Shown: positions 38,750 to 48,786, counted from the first letter of the stretch. The stretch is 64,000 bases of DNA from Bacillus mycoides (GCF_001757995.1 NZ_LXLV01000020.1:1-64000), one strand, 5' to 3'. Notes: generated by a model not told the origin, from the sequence alone. A program made the numbers and translations.

Positions 38750-40636
38750 TTATTCAAATTTCGTTATCATCGTTCCAGTTTTATATCGATTGTTAGGATC
38801 GAATCGTAATAAATCTCCATAAATCAGTTTGTCGGAGAGTTTTAAATCTGTTTTTGCTTTTTCAATATACGGCTGACATAGCGCTACATCTGCCTCTTCA
38901 CCGGAGCTTTTTTTGTAGCACATATTTTTGGTGTACACATAATCCTCTGTTACAAAACTACCATCGCGCATTACCATAAGAGGATCTTTTTCTTTTATAA
39001 ATAAGTCAGTTCCAAATTCAACTGATTGATTTGTTTTAATACCAAGTAAATGAAGTAGCGTTGGTTTAATATCAATTTGTCCTGATACTTTAGAAATGAC
39101 TTTTCCTTCTTGACCTGGCACATGAATAATGAGAGGTACGCGTTGTAATTGCATAGAATCAAATGGTGTAATAGCGTCTTTCCCAAGGAACTGAGCCATA
39201 GCTGCATTATGGTTTTCAGAAATACCATAATGATCACCATAAATGACAATAACGGAATTATCGTATAATCCTTCTTCTTTCAATTGGTTAATGAATAATT
39301 TGAGAGCTTCATCTGTGTAGCGGACCGTTGGGAAATAGCGGTTTAGAACACCGCTTTCCGAATTAAACTCATCAACATATTGATCTTCTGGACTTAAGAG
39401 AAACGGAAAATGATTTGTTAAAGTAATAAATTTCGTATAGAACGGTTGCGGTAAAGATTTTAACTTTGGAATAGATTGTTCAAAGAACTCTTTATCTTTT
39501 AATCCCCAACCGACAGACATTTGTTCAGTGCCTACGTAATCATTTAAATTAAAATAACGATCATATCCAAGTGCAGGATACATTACATCACGATTCCAAA
39601 ATGTTTTATCGTTTGAATGGAAGACAGCGGAAGAATATCCGTATTTCTTTAACTGTTCTGGTGTGGCAGTATATTCATTTGTTGCATGAGTAAAGAATAC
39701 AGAACCACGGTCTAACGGATAAAGTGAGTTTTCAACGATAAATTCAGCATCGGAAGTTTTACCTTGTCCTGTTTGATGATAGAAGTTATCAAAGTAAAAA
39801 CTATCTTTTATAAATTGATTTAAAAATGGAGTAATCTCTTTTCCATTTATTTTTTTATTAATAACAAAACTTTGTGTAGACTCCATTGAAATTAAAATTA
39901 CATTTTTACCTTTTGCAGCTCCAAATAAGTTTTTATCAACTTGCTTATCTTTTGCGTCAGTATAATTTTTAATTTCGGAGAATCCATCGCCACTTGCAAA
40001 TACACGTTCAGCCGAAGATTTAGATTGAAGTGTAATATCAAATAGATGATATGTGTATAAACCTAAATTTTTCACGACAGTTTGACGATCAAATGAGCGT
40101 GAGAACATTTGTGGTTTATAAATAACTGAAACAGTAATTTGCAGTGCCAATAGCACTGTTACACCACTAAAGAAAGTCCGCTTCTCAGAACGAGAAAGTG
40201 GCGTCCTGTCACAAAATGATGGGAATTTACGTGAAATAAACATTAAAATAATTGCATCTGCAAATAAAAGTAATGTCTTGTACGTAAAGAGCTCTTTAAT
40301 ACTCGTTCCTAAGTCAGCCATATTATTTGTTTGGAATAAAACAGGAAAAGTAACAAAATCGTTATAGAACCCGTAAAACATTGCATTTCCAAATAAAATA
40401 AATGACAGTATAAAACTAATTCCAATAATAATTCGGTTTCGGTACTTAGATGCAAGTAAAGCTAAACCGAAAAATAAAAGTAATGAAGCTAGTGGATTAA
40501 TAAAAAGCATAAATTCTTCAAATAAATTATCAATTTTAATATCAAATGCTAGCTTGTACACAATATATGTTTTAATCCATAATAAAACGACTGCAACGAG
40601 TGCAAATCGTAATTTTGGAAACAGACGTTGTAGCAT
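38750..40636 (-). CDS. LtaS-family lipoteichoic acid synthase
   Basis: A 628-residue polyglycerolphosphate synthase. Five N-terminal membrane helices (about 1-180) precede an extracellular sulfatase-fold domain with the catalytic Thr in ISMESTQSF, plus FHSNDKTFWNRD and VIYGDHYGIS metal-site blocks. It polymerises glycerol phosphate from phosphatidylglycerol. B. cereus-group genomes have several paralogs (LtaS, YfnI-, YqgS-type), so a specific name is not given. ATG at 40636 follows AGAGGAG; a longer frame has no ribosome site. Its product is the substrate of the dlt system at the window start. Confidence 0.92.
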   Translation of the reverse strand: MLQRLFPKLRFALVAVVLLWIKTYIVYKLAFDIKIDNLFEEFMLFINPLASLLLFFGLALLASKYRNRIIIGISFILSFILFGNAMFYGFYNDFVTFPVLFQTNNMADLGTSIKELFTYKTLLLFADAIILMFISRKFPSFCDRTPLSRSEKRTFFSGVTVLLALQITVSVIYKPQMFSRSFDRQTVVKNLGLYTYHLFDITLQSKSSAERVFASGDGFSEIKNYTDAKDKQVDKNLFGAAKGKNVILISMESTQSFVINKKINGKEITPFLNQFIKDSFYFDNFYHQTGQGKTSDAEFIVENSLYPLDRGSVFFTHATNEYTATPEQLKKYGYSSAVFHSNDKTFWNRDVMYPALGYDRYFNLNDYVGTEQMSVGWGLKDKEFFEQSIPKLKSLPQPFYTKFITLTNHFPFLLSPEDQYVDEFNSESGVLNRYFPTVRYTDEALKLFINQLKEEGLYDNSVIVIYGDHYGISENHNAAMAQFLGKDAITPFDSMQLQRVPLIIHVPGQEGKVISKVSGQIDIKPTLLHLLGIKTNQSVEFGTDLFIKEKDPLMVMRDGSFVTEDYVYTKNMCYKKSSGEEADVALCQPYIEKAKTDLKLSDKLIYGDLLRFDPNNRYKTGTMITKFE

Positions 40637-40897
40637 AATATACTCCTCTCTTAAAAGCATGACAGTTCCTGTGAGTTTGTTTGAAAATCGTCTCACTATA
40701 TATATACGAACAGTCCTTTATTATTATGATTATTATACTATGAGTATCATTATACGAAAATAAAGGAGAGTTGTGGGCTTTTTTTGCAACAATTGAGTAG
40801 AAAAAGCGAAGTGGGAGACAATAAAATGGAATTTCTATGTATGATTATTATCATTCGTTAAACATGGAAAGTATTGCGTAATGATACGGAGGTTATG

Positions 40898-41296
40898 ATG
40901 CGGAAATTATTATATTTTATAGTATGCATTAGTTTTATGCTTTTTGTTTCACCGAGTGTATCAGTAGCACAATATGATGCACCGCTCATGGAAGATGCTC
41001 TTTATTCTGTGTTATTTCCAAAAATGAATGAAGCGATTGAGAAACAATATGGAAAATTAAAACCGTTTGATTGTCCTAAAATTATTAGTCTAAAAAAACT
41101 TTATAGCGGTACATATTTATTTCAAGCAGTAATTGAAATAACGAAATATGAATCAGGAATAGGTGGAAAAGTACTTCCGCCGTTTGAGAAGATAAGTATG
41201 ACATTTAACAATGAAGAAGGAGAATGGACTGTTACAAAAATTTCTATAAAGCGCTTACCAAATGATACGAAATTAAACTGTAAAAAAACAATATAA
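40898..41296 (+). CDS. Secreted DUF3888-type protein
   Basis: A 132-residue protein with a signal peptide MRKLLYFIVCISFMLFVSPS ending near SVA-QYDAP. The mature part opens APLMEDALYSVLFPKMNEAI, as in DUF3888 proteins common in the B. cereus group, and has two cysteines. Function unknown. The second of two tandem ATGs is favoured by spacing from ACGGAGG. Confidence 0.75.
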   Translation: MRKLLYFIVCISFMLFVSPSVSVAQYDAPLMEDALYSVLFPKMNEAIEKQYGKLKPFDCPKIISLKKLYSGTYLFQAVIEITKYESGIGGKVLPPFEKISMTFNNEEGEWTVTKISIKRLPNDTKLNCKKTI

Positions 41297-41304
41297 AAAA
41301 TTGT

Positions 41305-41334
41305 TTGACAAATAAAATGGTCCTTTGGTATTGT
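41305..41334 (+). promoter_or_regulatory. Promoter of lysA
   Basis: TTGACA (41305-41310) with TATTGT (41329-41334) at 18 bases, about 40 bases before the lysine riboswitch. Confidence 0.6.
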
Positions 41335-41369
41335 TAATAGCAACAATTAGATGTTTGAAAATTAAATAG

Positions 41370-41580
41370 ACTTACCTCATCTACTCTCAAAGGTAGAGGC
41401 CGCGATAGGAAAGAGTAAGCTATGGGAGATTTAGTGGAATCTGTGATCATAGGTTGAAAGGGACTATTGCCGAAATATAAGAATGACCACGTTATTCATA
41501 TATTGGGACTGCATTGAATAAATGTAGTACTGTCATAAGAATTATTTTATGGAGAGCTATTTGGAGATGTTGATGCGGTT
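41370..41580 (+). promoter_or_regulatory. Lysine riboswitch (L box)
   Basis: The conserved L-box blocks occur in order: AGGTAGAGGCCGCGA (41391), AAGAGTAAGC, GGGAGATTTAGTGGAATCTG, TGATCATAGGTTGAAAGGGA, ATTGCCGAA, GTTATTCAT, GGGACTGCATTGAATAA, GTACTGTCATAAG and TGGAGAGCTATT. With lysine bound, transcription should end at the hairpin at 41639-41672. Confidence 0.97.
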
Positions 41581-41638
41581 TCTTATTTTGAGAAGATAAC
41601 AACTTGTTTATTTTTTCAATATATATTTTTCCTAATAA

Positions 41639-41672
41639 GAAACGCGTGTGAACATTGTTCCGCGCGTTTTTT
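41639..41672 (+). terminator. Riboswitch-controlled terminator before lysA
   Basis: AAACGCG (about 41640-41646) pairs with CGCGTTT (41663-41669), followed by TTTTTG. Confidence 0.8.
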
Positions 41673-41747
41673 GTCTATCTAAAAGCGTGCTGCAATGAAT
41701 AGAAGATTGGGGTTATGAGTTTTAGAGGAAATAAGGGAGGAATTTAA

Positions 41748-43064
41748 ATGTATTTACACGGCACAAGCCGAATCAATGGGCAAGGACACTTAGAAATTGG
41801 AGGGTGCGATACGACGCAGCTAGCAAAACAATACGGAACACCACTTTATGTATACGATGAAGAGTCAATTCGAGGGAAATGTCGTGCATTTCATCGTGCT
41901 TTTAAAGAGAGTGGTTTCTCTTATCAAGTAGCATATGCAAGCAAGGCGTTCTTGTGCATGGAGATGTGCCGAGTAGCTCGTGAAGAGAATATGTCTTTAG
42001 ATGTTGTTTCTGGAGGAGAATTATATACTGCGCTCCAAGCTGGTTTTCCGGCATCGCGTATTCATTTTCACGGAAATAATAAAACAGAAGAAGAAATGAT
42101 TATGGCTCTTCAGGCGAATATCGGTTGTTTTGTAGTAGATAATTTCTTAGAATTAGAAATCTTACATGACTTAGCAATGCAACATGGGAAATTTGTGAAC
42201 ATATTAATCCGTGTAACGCCTGGAGTAGAGGCGCATACACACGAATATATAACAACAGGGCAAGAAGATTCGAAATTTGGATTTGGTGTTTCAAATGGTC
42301 AAGCGATGCAAGCAATTGAGCTTGCCTTGCAAAAATCAAATTATAATGTGCTAGGAATTCACTCGCACATCGGATCACAAATATTTGAAACGGCTGGATT
42401 TGTTCGAGCAATTGAAGTACTCCGCCAATTTTTAGAAGAAGTGAGAGAGCAAACACATTATGTGATGAAAGTATTAAATGTAGGCGGAGGTTTCGGTATA
42501 CGTTATACGGAGTCAGATACACCGTTAACACTTGAAACGTATGTGCACGCTGTAACAAGTACGATAAGAGAACAATTTACATTATGTGAATATCCGCTTC
42601 CAGAAATATGGATTGAACCAGGTCGTAGTATCGTAGGTGATGCTGGAACAACACTTTATACAGTCGGATCGGTGAAAGAGATTCCTGGTATTCGGAAATA
42701 TGTTTCAGTCGATGGTGGGATGACAGATAATTTAAGACCAGCTCTATATGGAGCCCGTTATGAGGCGATGTTGGCGAATCGAGGGAATGATGAAAATGAA
42801 GAACTCGTTTCGATTGCTGGAAAATGCTGTGAAAGTGGAGATATGCTTATTTGGGATATTAATCTCCCAAAAATTGCTTCTTCTGATTTACTAGCGATTT
42901 CTTGTACGGGTGCGTATGGTTACTCGATGGCTAATAATTATAATCGTATTCGTAGACCAGCTGTAGTCTTTGCAAAAGGCGGAACGTCACAAGTTGTCGT
43001 AGAACGTGAAACATATGAAAATATCATTGGGAACGATCGCATACGTATTAAAGAGCTGGTGTGA
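41748..43064 (+). CDS. lysA: LysA, diaminopimelate decarboxylase
   Basis: A 438-residue fold-type III PLP enzyme making lysine from meso-diaminopimelate. YASKAFLCMEM carries the PLP lysine, SVDGGMTDNLRP and CESGDMLIWD the substrate and active-site cysteine regions, and NVGGGFGIRY the phosphate loop. AGGGAGG ribosome site. Monocistronic under the lysine riboswitch. The preceding DUF3888 gene is a separate unit. Confidence 0.96.
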   Translation: MYLHGTSRINGQGHLEIGGCDTTQLAKQYGTPLYVYDEESIRGKCRAFHRAFKESGFSYQVAYASKAFLCMEMCRVAREENMSLDVVSGGELYTALQAGFPASRIHFHGNNKTEEEMIMALQANIGCFVVDNFLELEILHDLAMQHGKFVNILIRVTPGVEAHTHEYITTGQEDSKFGFGVSNGQAMQAIELALQKSNYNVLGIHSHIGSQIFETAGFVRAIEVLRQFLEEVREQTHYVMKVLNVGGGFGIRYTESDTPLTLETYVHAVTSTIREQFTLCEYPLPEIWIEPGRSIVGDAGTTLYTVGSVKEIPGIRKYVSVDGGMTDNLRPALYGARYEAMLANRGNDENEELVSIAGKCCESGDMLIWDINLPKIASSDLLAISCTGAYGYSMANNYNRIRRPAVVFAKGGTSQVVVERETYENIIGNDRIRIKELV

Positions 43065-43073
43065 ATGAGAAAG

Positions 43074-43104
43074 AAGGAGTTGTCTAGTAAAGGCAACTCC
43101 TTTT
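43074..43104 (+). terminator. Terminator of lysA
   Basis: AAGGAGTTG (43074-43082) pairs with CAACTCCTTTT (43094-43104). Confidence 0.82.
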
Positions 43105-43143
43105 AAAAAAAGAAAAATAATTAAATATATCGGAAAACTAGGA

Positions 43144-43171
43144 TTGAAAAAAATCAGAATTGTGATAAAAT
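43144..43171 (+). promoter_or_regulatory. Promoter of the sulfate-assimilation operon
   Basis: TTGAAA (43144-43149) and TAAAAT (43166-43171), 16 bases apart, just upstream of the SAM riboswitch. Confidence 0.5.
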
Positions 43172-43182
43172 ACAAATACAAA

Positions 43183-43288
43183 GCTTATCAAGAGAAGCTG
43201 AGGGAACTGGCCCTACGAAGCTCGGCAACCTGCTTATAGAAAGCAAGGTGCTAAATCCAGCAAAATGGAATCCATTTTGAAAGATAAG
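43183..43288 (+). promoter_or_regulatory. SAM-I riboswitch (S box) of the sulfate-assimilation operon
   Basis: Canonical S-box blocks: CTTATCAAGAGAAGCTGAGG, GACTGGCCCTACGAAGCTCGG-like core (AACTGGCCCTACGAAGCTCG), GCAACCTGCT, AAGGTGCTAAATCCAGCA and closing AGATAAG. A weak terminator (AGTCTTTTC / GGGAAAGAT then TTTTTTT, 43309-43337) follows. High SAM should switch off yezD-cysH and downstream genes. Confidence 0.96.
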
Positions 43289-43362
43289 GTAAAATATATT
43301 ACCGAACAGTCTTTTCGAAATGGGAAAGATTTTTTTTATGAATAAAAAGGGGGGCTGTTTGC

Positions 43363-43506
43363 GTGAGCGTACGGGAACATTTTGATGAAGTGTCCGAAAA
43401 AATTCAAACGATGCTTGCTGATATGAAATATGGTTCAATTACAATTGTTGTGCAAGATGGAAAAGTGATTCAATTAGAGAAAAGTGAAAAGGTCCGTTTA
43501 AAGTAA
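43363..43506 (+). CDS. YezD-family small protein (DUF2292)
   Basis: A 47-residue protein ending in a GSITIVVQDGKVIQLEKSEK strand pair followed by VRLK, the YezD/DUF2292 pattern. GTG start at 43363 follows GGGGGGC. These small proteins are often encoded beside sulfur-assimilation genes and S boxes; function unproven. An intrinsic terminator follows, so cysH transcription may be partly separate. Confidence 0.8.
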   Translation: MSVREHFDEVSEKIQTMLADMKYGSITIVVQDGKVIQLEKSEKVRLK

Positions 43507-43529
43507 AAAGCGCTGACTAGAAAAACTAG

Positions 43530-43572
43530 AGGCGGTTTTAATCTATTTTATAGATTAAAACCGTCTTTTTGC
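43530..43572 (+). terminator. Terminator between yezD and cysH
   Basis: GCGGTTTTAATCTA (43532-43545) pairs with TAGATTAAAACCGT (43551-43564), followed by CTTTTTGCTTTT. Either cysH has its own start nearby or this is leaky. Confidence 0.8.
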
Positions 43573-43591
43573 TTTTACAGGGGGAAAAAAC

Positions 43592-44296
43592 ATGTTGACG
43601 TATGAAACGTGGGAAGAAAATGGTATTTCATTTTCAGAAGAAGATGAAACGAAAGGCGCGCTATCAGTATTAAGTTGGGCTTATAAAGAATATAAAGGTG
43701 AAATTGTATATGCATGTAGCTTTGGAGTGGAAGGGATGGTTTTATTGCATCTTATAAACCAAGTAAATCCATCTGCTAAAGTTGTATTTTTAGATACAAA
43801 TGTTCACTTTCAAGAAACGTACGAATTAATTAAAAAGGTACGAGAGAGATTTCCTTCATTAAATATTATAGAAAAACAGCCAGCACTTACACTTGAAGAA
43901 CAGGCGAAGCTTCATGGAGAAAAATTATGGGAAAGTAATCCGAACCTCTGTTGTAAAATTAGAAAAATTTTGCCGCTAGAAAAATCATTAGCAGCCGAAA
44001 AAGCGTGGATATCAGGCCTTAGAAGGGAACAATCAGAAACGCGTAAGCAGACAAAATTTGTGAATCAAGATCATCGTTTTCGGTCTATTAAAATTTGTCC
44101 GCTCATTCATTGGACTTGGAAAGAAGTTTGGCGATATGTATACAAACATAGTTTGCCGTATAATCCGCTGCATGATGTTGGCTATCCGAGTATTGGGTGT
44201 GAAAAATGTACATTGCCTGTAGGAGATGGTGGCGACTCAAGAGATGGAAGATGGGCTGGGAAAATGAAGACAGAATGCGGACTTCATTTTCAATAA
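43592..44296 (+). CDS. cysH: CysH, APS/PAPS reductase with [4Fe-4S] motif
   Basis: A 234-residue thioredoxin-dependent reductase producing sulfite. The cluster ligands CC (120-121) and GCEKC (C203, C206) are present, a mark of enzymes able to reduce APS. The catalytic cysteine is C229 in ECGLH. Because cysC is also in the operon, the cell can make both APS and PAPS; B. subtilis CysH accepts both. Confidence 0.94.
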   Translation: MLTYETWEENGISFSEEDETKGALSVLSWAYKEYKGEIVYACSFGVEGMVLLHLINQVNPSAKVVFLDTNVHFQETYELIKKVRERFPSLNIIEKQPALTLEEQAKLHGEKLWESNPNLCCKIRKILPLEKSLAAEKAWISGLRREQSETRKQTKFVNQDHRFRSIKICPLIHWTWKEVWRYVYKHSLPYNPLHDVGYPSIGCEKCTLPVGDGGDSRDGRWAGKMKTECGLHFQ

Positions 44297-44335
44297 GATA
44301 GATCTTGAAATAACTCTAAGAAGGGATATAAAAAG

Positions 44336-45472
44336 ATGAGTACAACAAATAAATTAGTAAACCGTATTGATGAAACATATGACACATCGAACATTGTAAA
44401 AGAAATTGAGCTAGACAAAATTGCGCTTAGTGATTTAGAACTTCTCGCGATAGGGGGATATAGTCCACTTACAGGATTTTTAGGGAAGAGAGATTATGAC
44501 TCAGTTGTAGAAACACTTCGCTTAGTAAACGGTAGTGTTTGGAGTATACCGATTGCATTACCAGTAACAGAAGAAGAAGCGGATAGATTGAAAATTGGAG
44601 AAGAAGTGAAACTGGTTAACGGTGGAATTGTGTATGGTGTTATTCAAATAGAAGATATTTTTGTACCGGATAAAGAAAAAGAAGCGCTACTTGTGTATAA
44701 AACGACGGATGAGGCTCATCCAGGTGTGAAAAAATTGTACGATCGACCGAATGTTTACGTTGGAGGAGCTATTATTCTAATACAACGCTCTGAAAATAAT
44801 CAGTTTGCTTCTTATTATTTAGATCCGATCGAAACAAGAGAAGAATTTAAAAAACGGGGATGGAAAACAGTAGTTGGTTTCCAAACACGCAATCCTGTAC
44901 ATCGTGCACATGAATATATTCAAAAATCTGCACTTGAAATTGTAGATGGTCTCTTTTTAAACCCGCTCGTTGGGGAAACGAAATCAGATGATATTCCAGC
45001 TGATGTAAGGATGGAAAGTTATGAAGTATTACTGCAAAATTATTATCCGCCAAATCGCGTTTTTTTAGGGGTATTTCCCGCAGCGATGCGTTATGCAGGA
45101 CCACGTGAAGCGATATTTCATGCGCTTGTAAGAAAAAATTTCGGCTGTACACACTTTATTGTAGGGCGGGATCACGCTGGAGTGGGAAATTATTACGGAA
45201 CATATGAAGCGCAGGAAATCTTTACTGACTTTACGGTGGAAGAGTTAGGAATTACACCGCTATTTTTTGAACATAGTTTTTACTGCGTTAAATGTGAGGC
45301 GATGGCTTCGACAAAAACGTGCCCGCACGGGAAAGAGGACCATGTTATTTTGTCAGGTACGAAAGTAAGAGAAATGTTACGAAATGGAGAGATTCCACCA
45401 AGTACATTTAGCCGTAAAGAAGTAGTAGAAGTGTTAATTAAAGGTTTGAAGAAAGAAGTAGTAACAGAATAG
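44336..45472 (+). CDS. sat: Sat, sulfate adenylyltransferase
   Basis: A 378-residue homo-oligomeric ATP sulfurylase with [31 protein letters not shown] and a late zinc-like [16 protein letters not shown]. It forms APS from sulfate and ATP. It lies 39 bases after cysH and 12 bases before cysC. Confidence 0.96.
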   Translation: MSTTNKLVNRIDETYDTSNIVKEIELDKIALSDLELLAIGGYSPLTGFLGKRDYDSVVETLRLVNGSVWSIPIALPVTEEEADRLKIGEEVKLVNGGIVYGVIQIEDIFVPDKEKEALLVYKTTDEAHPGVKKLYDRPNVYVGGAIILIQRSENNQFASYYLDPIETREEFKKRGWKTVVGFQTRNPVHRAHEYIQKSALEIVDGLFLNPLVGETKSDDIPADVRMESYEVLLQNYYPPNRVFLGVFPAAMRYAGPREAIFHALVRKNFGCTHFIVGRDHAGVGNYYGTYEAQEIFTDFTVEELGITPLFFEHSFYCVKCEAMASTKTCPHGKEDHVILSGTKVREMLRNGEIPPSTFSRKEVVEVLIKGLKKEVVTE

Positions 45473-45484
45473 GGAGAGAACGAG

Positions 45485-46078
45485 ATGGATACGAATATTA
45501 CTTGGCATACAGCGTCTGTTTCAAAGAGTGAGAGACGAGTTAAGAATGGTCATCATAGTTTTGTAATTTGGTTTACAGGCTTATCAGCTTCGGGTAAATC
45601 AACAGTAGCAAATGCGGTGGCTCGGAAACTATTTGAAAGCAATATCGGAAACTATGTATTAGATGGGGATAACATTCGTCACGGTTTAAATAAGGATTTA
45701 GGTTTTTCTGAAAGTGAACGTATGGAAAATATAAGGCGCATTGGTGAAGTGGCGAAGTTGTTTGTAGATGAAGGAACAGTTGTCCTTACAGCGTTTATTT
45801 CACCATATCGAGTAGATCGTAAACAAGTTAGAGACCTTTTGGCAGCAAATGAATTTATTGAAGTCTTTGTGAAGTGTCCGATTGAAGAATGTGAGAAACG
45901 TGATCCGAAAGGACTTTATAAAAAGGCAAGACAAGGTGATATTAAACAGTTTACGGGCATTGATTCACCGTATGAGGAACCAGAACGAGTTGAATTAATT
46001 GTAGAAACGCACAAGCATTCTATTGAAGAATGTGCAGAACAAATTGTGACGTACTTACAAGAGCGTAGTTTCATATAG
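45485..46078 (+). CDS. cysC: CysC, adenylylsulfate kinase
   Basis: A 197-residue kinase with Walker [10 protein letters not shown] (about 33-41) and [16 protein letters not shown], converting APS to PAPS. Placed between sat and the sulfite reductase gene. Confidence 0.96.
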   Translation: MDTNITWHTASVSKSERRVKNGHHSFVIWFTGLSASGKSTVANAVARKLFESNIGNYVLDGDNIRHGLNKDLGFSESERMENIRRIGEVAKLFVDEGTVVLTAFISPYRVDRKQVRDLLAANEFIEVFVKCPIEECEKRDPKGLYKKARQGDIKQFTGIDSPYEEPERVELIVETHKHSIEECAEQIVTYLQERSFI

Positions 46079-46089
46079 GGGGATAAAAG

Positions 46090-47712
46090 ATGAGTTATGA
46101 AAAAGTGTGGGCTAATAATGAAAAATTAAATCAAACAGAGAAAAAGAAATTAGAGAAAGACGGATTAGAAATCTTTAATGATATTCCTTACTATGCGGAG
46201 AATGGATTTGAATCTATTCCGAAAGAAGAGTGGGATGCCTTTAAATGGGCGGGATTGTATTTGCAACGACCGAAAGAAGCGGGCTATTTTATGATGCGTG
46301 TCAATATTCCTTCTGGGATTATTACAAATGCGCAGGCAGAGGTGCTAGCTTCTATCGCTGAAGATTATGGGCGTGATGTGTTAGATATTACGACAAGACA
46401 GGCGATTCAGTTTCATTGGTTAGAAATTGGGCAAATTCCGGATATTTTTAAAAGATTAGCGAGAGTTGGTTTATCTTCAGCAGGGGCATGTGGTGATATT
46501 ACGCGTAATATTACAGGTAATCCACTTGCTGGAATTGATGCGAATGAACTATTTGATACAACATCGATTGTTAAAGAAATATACGATTACTTCCAACATA
46601 ATGAAGAGTTTTCTAATCTACCACGTAAATTTAAAATGTCTATTAGTTCTAACATTTATAATTCAGCAAATGCAGAGATTAACTGTGTGGCATTTACACC
46701 TGCTACGAAAGAAATAGATGGTGAGAAAAAAGTTGGTTTTCATATAAAAGTAGGCGGAGGCTTATCAGCTCGTCCATACTTAGCAGAAGAATTAGATGTA
46801 TTCGTTTTACCAGACGAAGTGAAGGCAGTATCGATTGCAATTGCTACTATATTCCGTGATTTTGGATATCGTGAAAAACGCCACTTAGCACGTTTGAAAT
46901 TTCTTGTCGCTGACTGGGGCGCTGAGAAATTTAAAGAGAAACTAGTAGAATACACAGGCCCATTGCAAAGTAAAGGGGAAAGTGCTCTCAAAGGCTGGAA
47001 TGCAGGATACTTTTATGGCGCCCAGGATCAAAAACAAGAGGGATTAAAATATGTCGGTTTTAATGTGCCGGTAGGACGTTTACATGCAGAGGAAATGTTT
47101 GAGATTGCAAGAATTGCAAAGAAATATGGAAACGGACAAATTCGTACTTGTAACTCACAAAACTTCATCGTTCCGAATGTTCCGCCAGAAAATGTTGCAG
47201 GATTATTAAGTGAACCGTTGTTTGAAGTAATTTCTGCAAATCCGAAATCATTTATTGGTCATGCGGTTTCATGTACTGGTATTGAGTATTGCAATCTTGC
47301 GTTAGTAGAAACGAAAGAAAGATTACACAAAATCGCAGAGTACTTAGATACACAAATTGCACTTGATGTTCCGATTCGAATTCATATGGTAGGATGCCCG
47401 AACTCCTGTGGTCAACGTCAAATTGCTGATATTGGTTTGCAAGGGATAAAACTGAAAACGAAGGAAAAGGGAATCGTTGAGGCGTTTGAAATATATGTGG
47501 GCGGAACGCTATTAGACGGAGGAGCATATAACGAAAAATTAAAAGGAAAAATAGATGGAGAAGACTTACCGGATGTTCTCGTGTCCTTTTTAAGTTATTT
47601 CCAAAAGAATAAATTACTAGCCGAAACGTTTTATGATTTCGTAGGACGTGTTGGAGTGGAAGAATTACAAATTGTACTAAATCATGTATTAGAAGAAGTA
47701 ATAGCGTCTTAG
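46090..47712 (+). CDS. Ferredoxin-type nitrite/sulfite reductase (siroheme enzyme)
   Basis: A 540-residue two-repeat siroheme/[4Fe-4S] reductase. Cluster cysteines are in VSCTGIEYC and VGCPNSCG, and the siroheme region includes DITTRQAIQFHW and RTCNSQNFIVPN. The operon (cysH-sat-cysC, then siroheme synthesis) says sulfite to sulfide. It lacks an NADPH flavoprotein subunit here, so ferredoxin or flavodoxin is the likely donor. Confidence 0.93.
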   Translation: MSYEKVWANNEKLNQTEKKKLEKDGLEIFNDIPYYAENGFESIPKEEWDAFKWAGLYLQRPKEAGYFMMRVNIPSGIITNAQAEVLASIAEDYGRDVLDITTRQAIQFHWLEIGQIPDIFKRLARVGLSSAGACGDITRNITGNPLAGIDANELFDTTSIVKEIYDYFQHNEEFSNLPRKFKMSISSNIYNSANAEINCVAFTPATKEIDGEKKVGFHIKVGGGLSARPYLAEELDVFVLPDEVKAVSIAIATIFRDFGYREKRHLARLKFLVADWGAEKFKEKLVEYTGPLQSKGESALKGWNAGYFYGAQDQKQEGLKYVGFNVPVGRLHAEEMFEIARIAKKYGNGQIRTCNSQNFIVPNVPPENVAGLLSEPLFEVISANPKSFIGHAVSCTGIEYCNLALVETKERLHKIAEYLDTQIALDVPIRIHMVGCPNSCGQRQIADIGLQGIKLKTKEKGIVEAFEIYVGGTLLDGGAYNEKLKGKIDGEDLPDVLVSFLSYFQKNKLLAETFYDFVGRVGVEELQIVLNHVLEEVIAS

Positions 47713-47722
47713 GAGGGACAAT

Positions 47723-47923
47723 ATGGATTTATATCGATTTGAAGCTGTATTAGCGAATAGTGTTGTTCCAATAGTCGTTGTTGCTCAAAGTGAAGAACAA
47801 GCATTTAAGCTTGCGGAGATAGAACTTGAAAAATACTTTTTACCGCTACCAGAAGTGAAAGAACTCTCTTTATATGAAAAAAAGAAGATTCGAAAAGGCG
47901 CGGCATTTGTTATTCATGAGTAA
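47723..47923 (+). CDS. DUF3906-type small protein
   Basis: A 66-residue protein MDLYRFEAVLANSVVPIVVV with a helix EEQAFKLAEIELEKYF. This matches DUF3906, found in Bacillus sulfite-reductase operons. AGGAGGG ribosome site 10 bases after the reductase gene. Function unknown. Confidence 0.75.
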   Translation: MDLYRFEAVLANSVVPIVVVAQSEEQAFKLAEIELEKYFLPLPEVKELSLYEKKKIRKGAAFVIHE

Positions 47924-47949
47924 GGAGTAGTGTAATACGAAATAATAGT

Positions 47950-47988
47950 AACTTCCATTCGTGATGAAGAGTGGAAGTTTCATTTTAT
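47950..47988 (+). terminator. Possible internal terminator or processing hairpin
   Basis: AACTTCCATTC (47950-47960) pairs with GAGTGGAAGTT (about 47969-47979) with one G-U pair, then TCATTTTATAG. It would limit expression of the siroheme genes relative to the reductase. Confidence 0.45.
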
Positions 47989-48008
47989 AGTAGAAATGAG
48001 GAGAGATG

Positions 48009-48785
48009 ATGGGGAAGGTTTATATCGTTGGGGCGGGTCCTGGTGATCCAGATTTAATTACTGTTAAAGGGTTGAAATGTATCGAAAAGTCGGACGTTAT
48101 TTTGTATGACCGTCTTGTGAATAAAGAGTTACTTTCTTATGCAAAGCCAGAAGCAGATTTAATTTATTGTGGGAAACTTCCGAATTATCACACAATTAAG
48201 CAAGAGACAATTAACACATTTCTTATTAAATATGCGAAAAAAGGAAAAGTTGTAACGAGGCTTAAGGGCGGAGATCCATTTGTATTTGGAAGAGGTGGAG
48301 AAGAAGCTGAAGCGTTAGCGAAGCAAAGTATCCCATTTGAAATTATTCCTGGTATTTCAGCTGGTATAGCTGCTCCTGCTTATGCTGGAATTCCAGTAAC
48401 GCATCGCGATGCAAGTGCAAGTTTTGCTGTTGTGACAGGGCACCGGAAAGAAGGGGCTAAAGAGGAAGTGAAGTGGGAAAGTTTAGCGAAAGGTGTAGAT
48501 ACATTAGCGGTCTATATGGGGGTTAGTAATTTACCTTACATATGTGAACAACTAATAAAACATGGAAAAGATCAAAGTACACCTGCCGCTATTATTGAGT
48601 GGGGAACGACATCTATGCAGCGTACTGTTACAGCGACGTTAGGAACAATTGTAGATGTTGCTAAAAAAGAACAAATTCAAAATCCGAGTATGATTGTTAT
48701 TGGAGAAGTTGTCCGTTTTAGAGAAAAGATACACTGGTTTGAGAAACAAGCAGAAAATGCATATCCAGTAAGCGGAGTATTGTAA
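48009..48785 (+). CDS. SumT/CobA, uroporphyrinogen-III C-methyltransferase
   Basis: A 258-residue SAM-dependent methylase of the CobA family with VYIVGAGPGDPDLITVKG and VTRLKGGDPFVFGRGGEEAE. It makes precorrin-2, the first step to siroheme. The second of two ATGs is preferred by spacing from GAGGAG. It is single-domain, with the other siroheme steps in the next two genes. Confidence 0.94.
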   Translation: MGKVYIVGAGPGDPDLITVKGLKCIEKSDVILYDRLVNKELLSYAKPEADLIYCGKLPNYHTIKQETINTFLIKYAKKGKVVTRLKGGDPFVFGRGGEEAEALAKQSIPFEIIPGISAGIAAPAYAGIPVTHRDASASFAVVTGHRKEGAKEEVKWESLAKGVDTLAVYMGVSNLPYICEQLIKHGKDQSTPAAIIEWGTTSMQRTVTATLGTIVDVAKKEQIQNPSMIVIGEVVRFREKIHWFEKQAENAYPVSGVL

Positions 48786-48786
48786 A

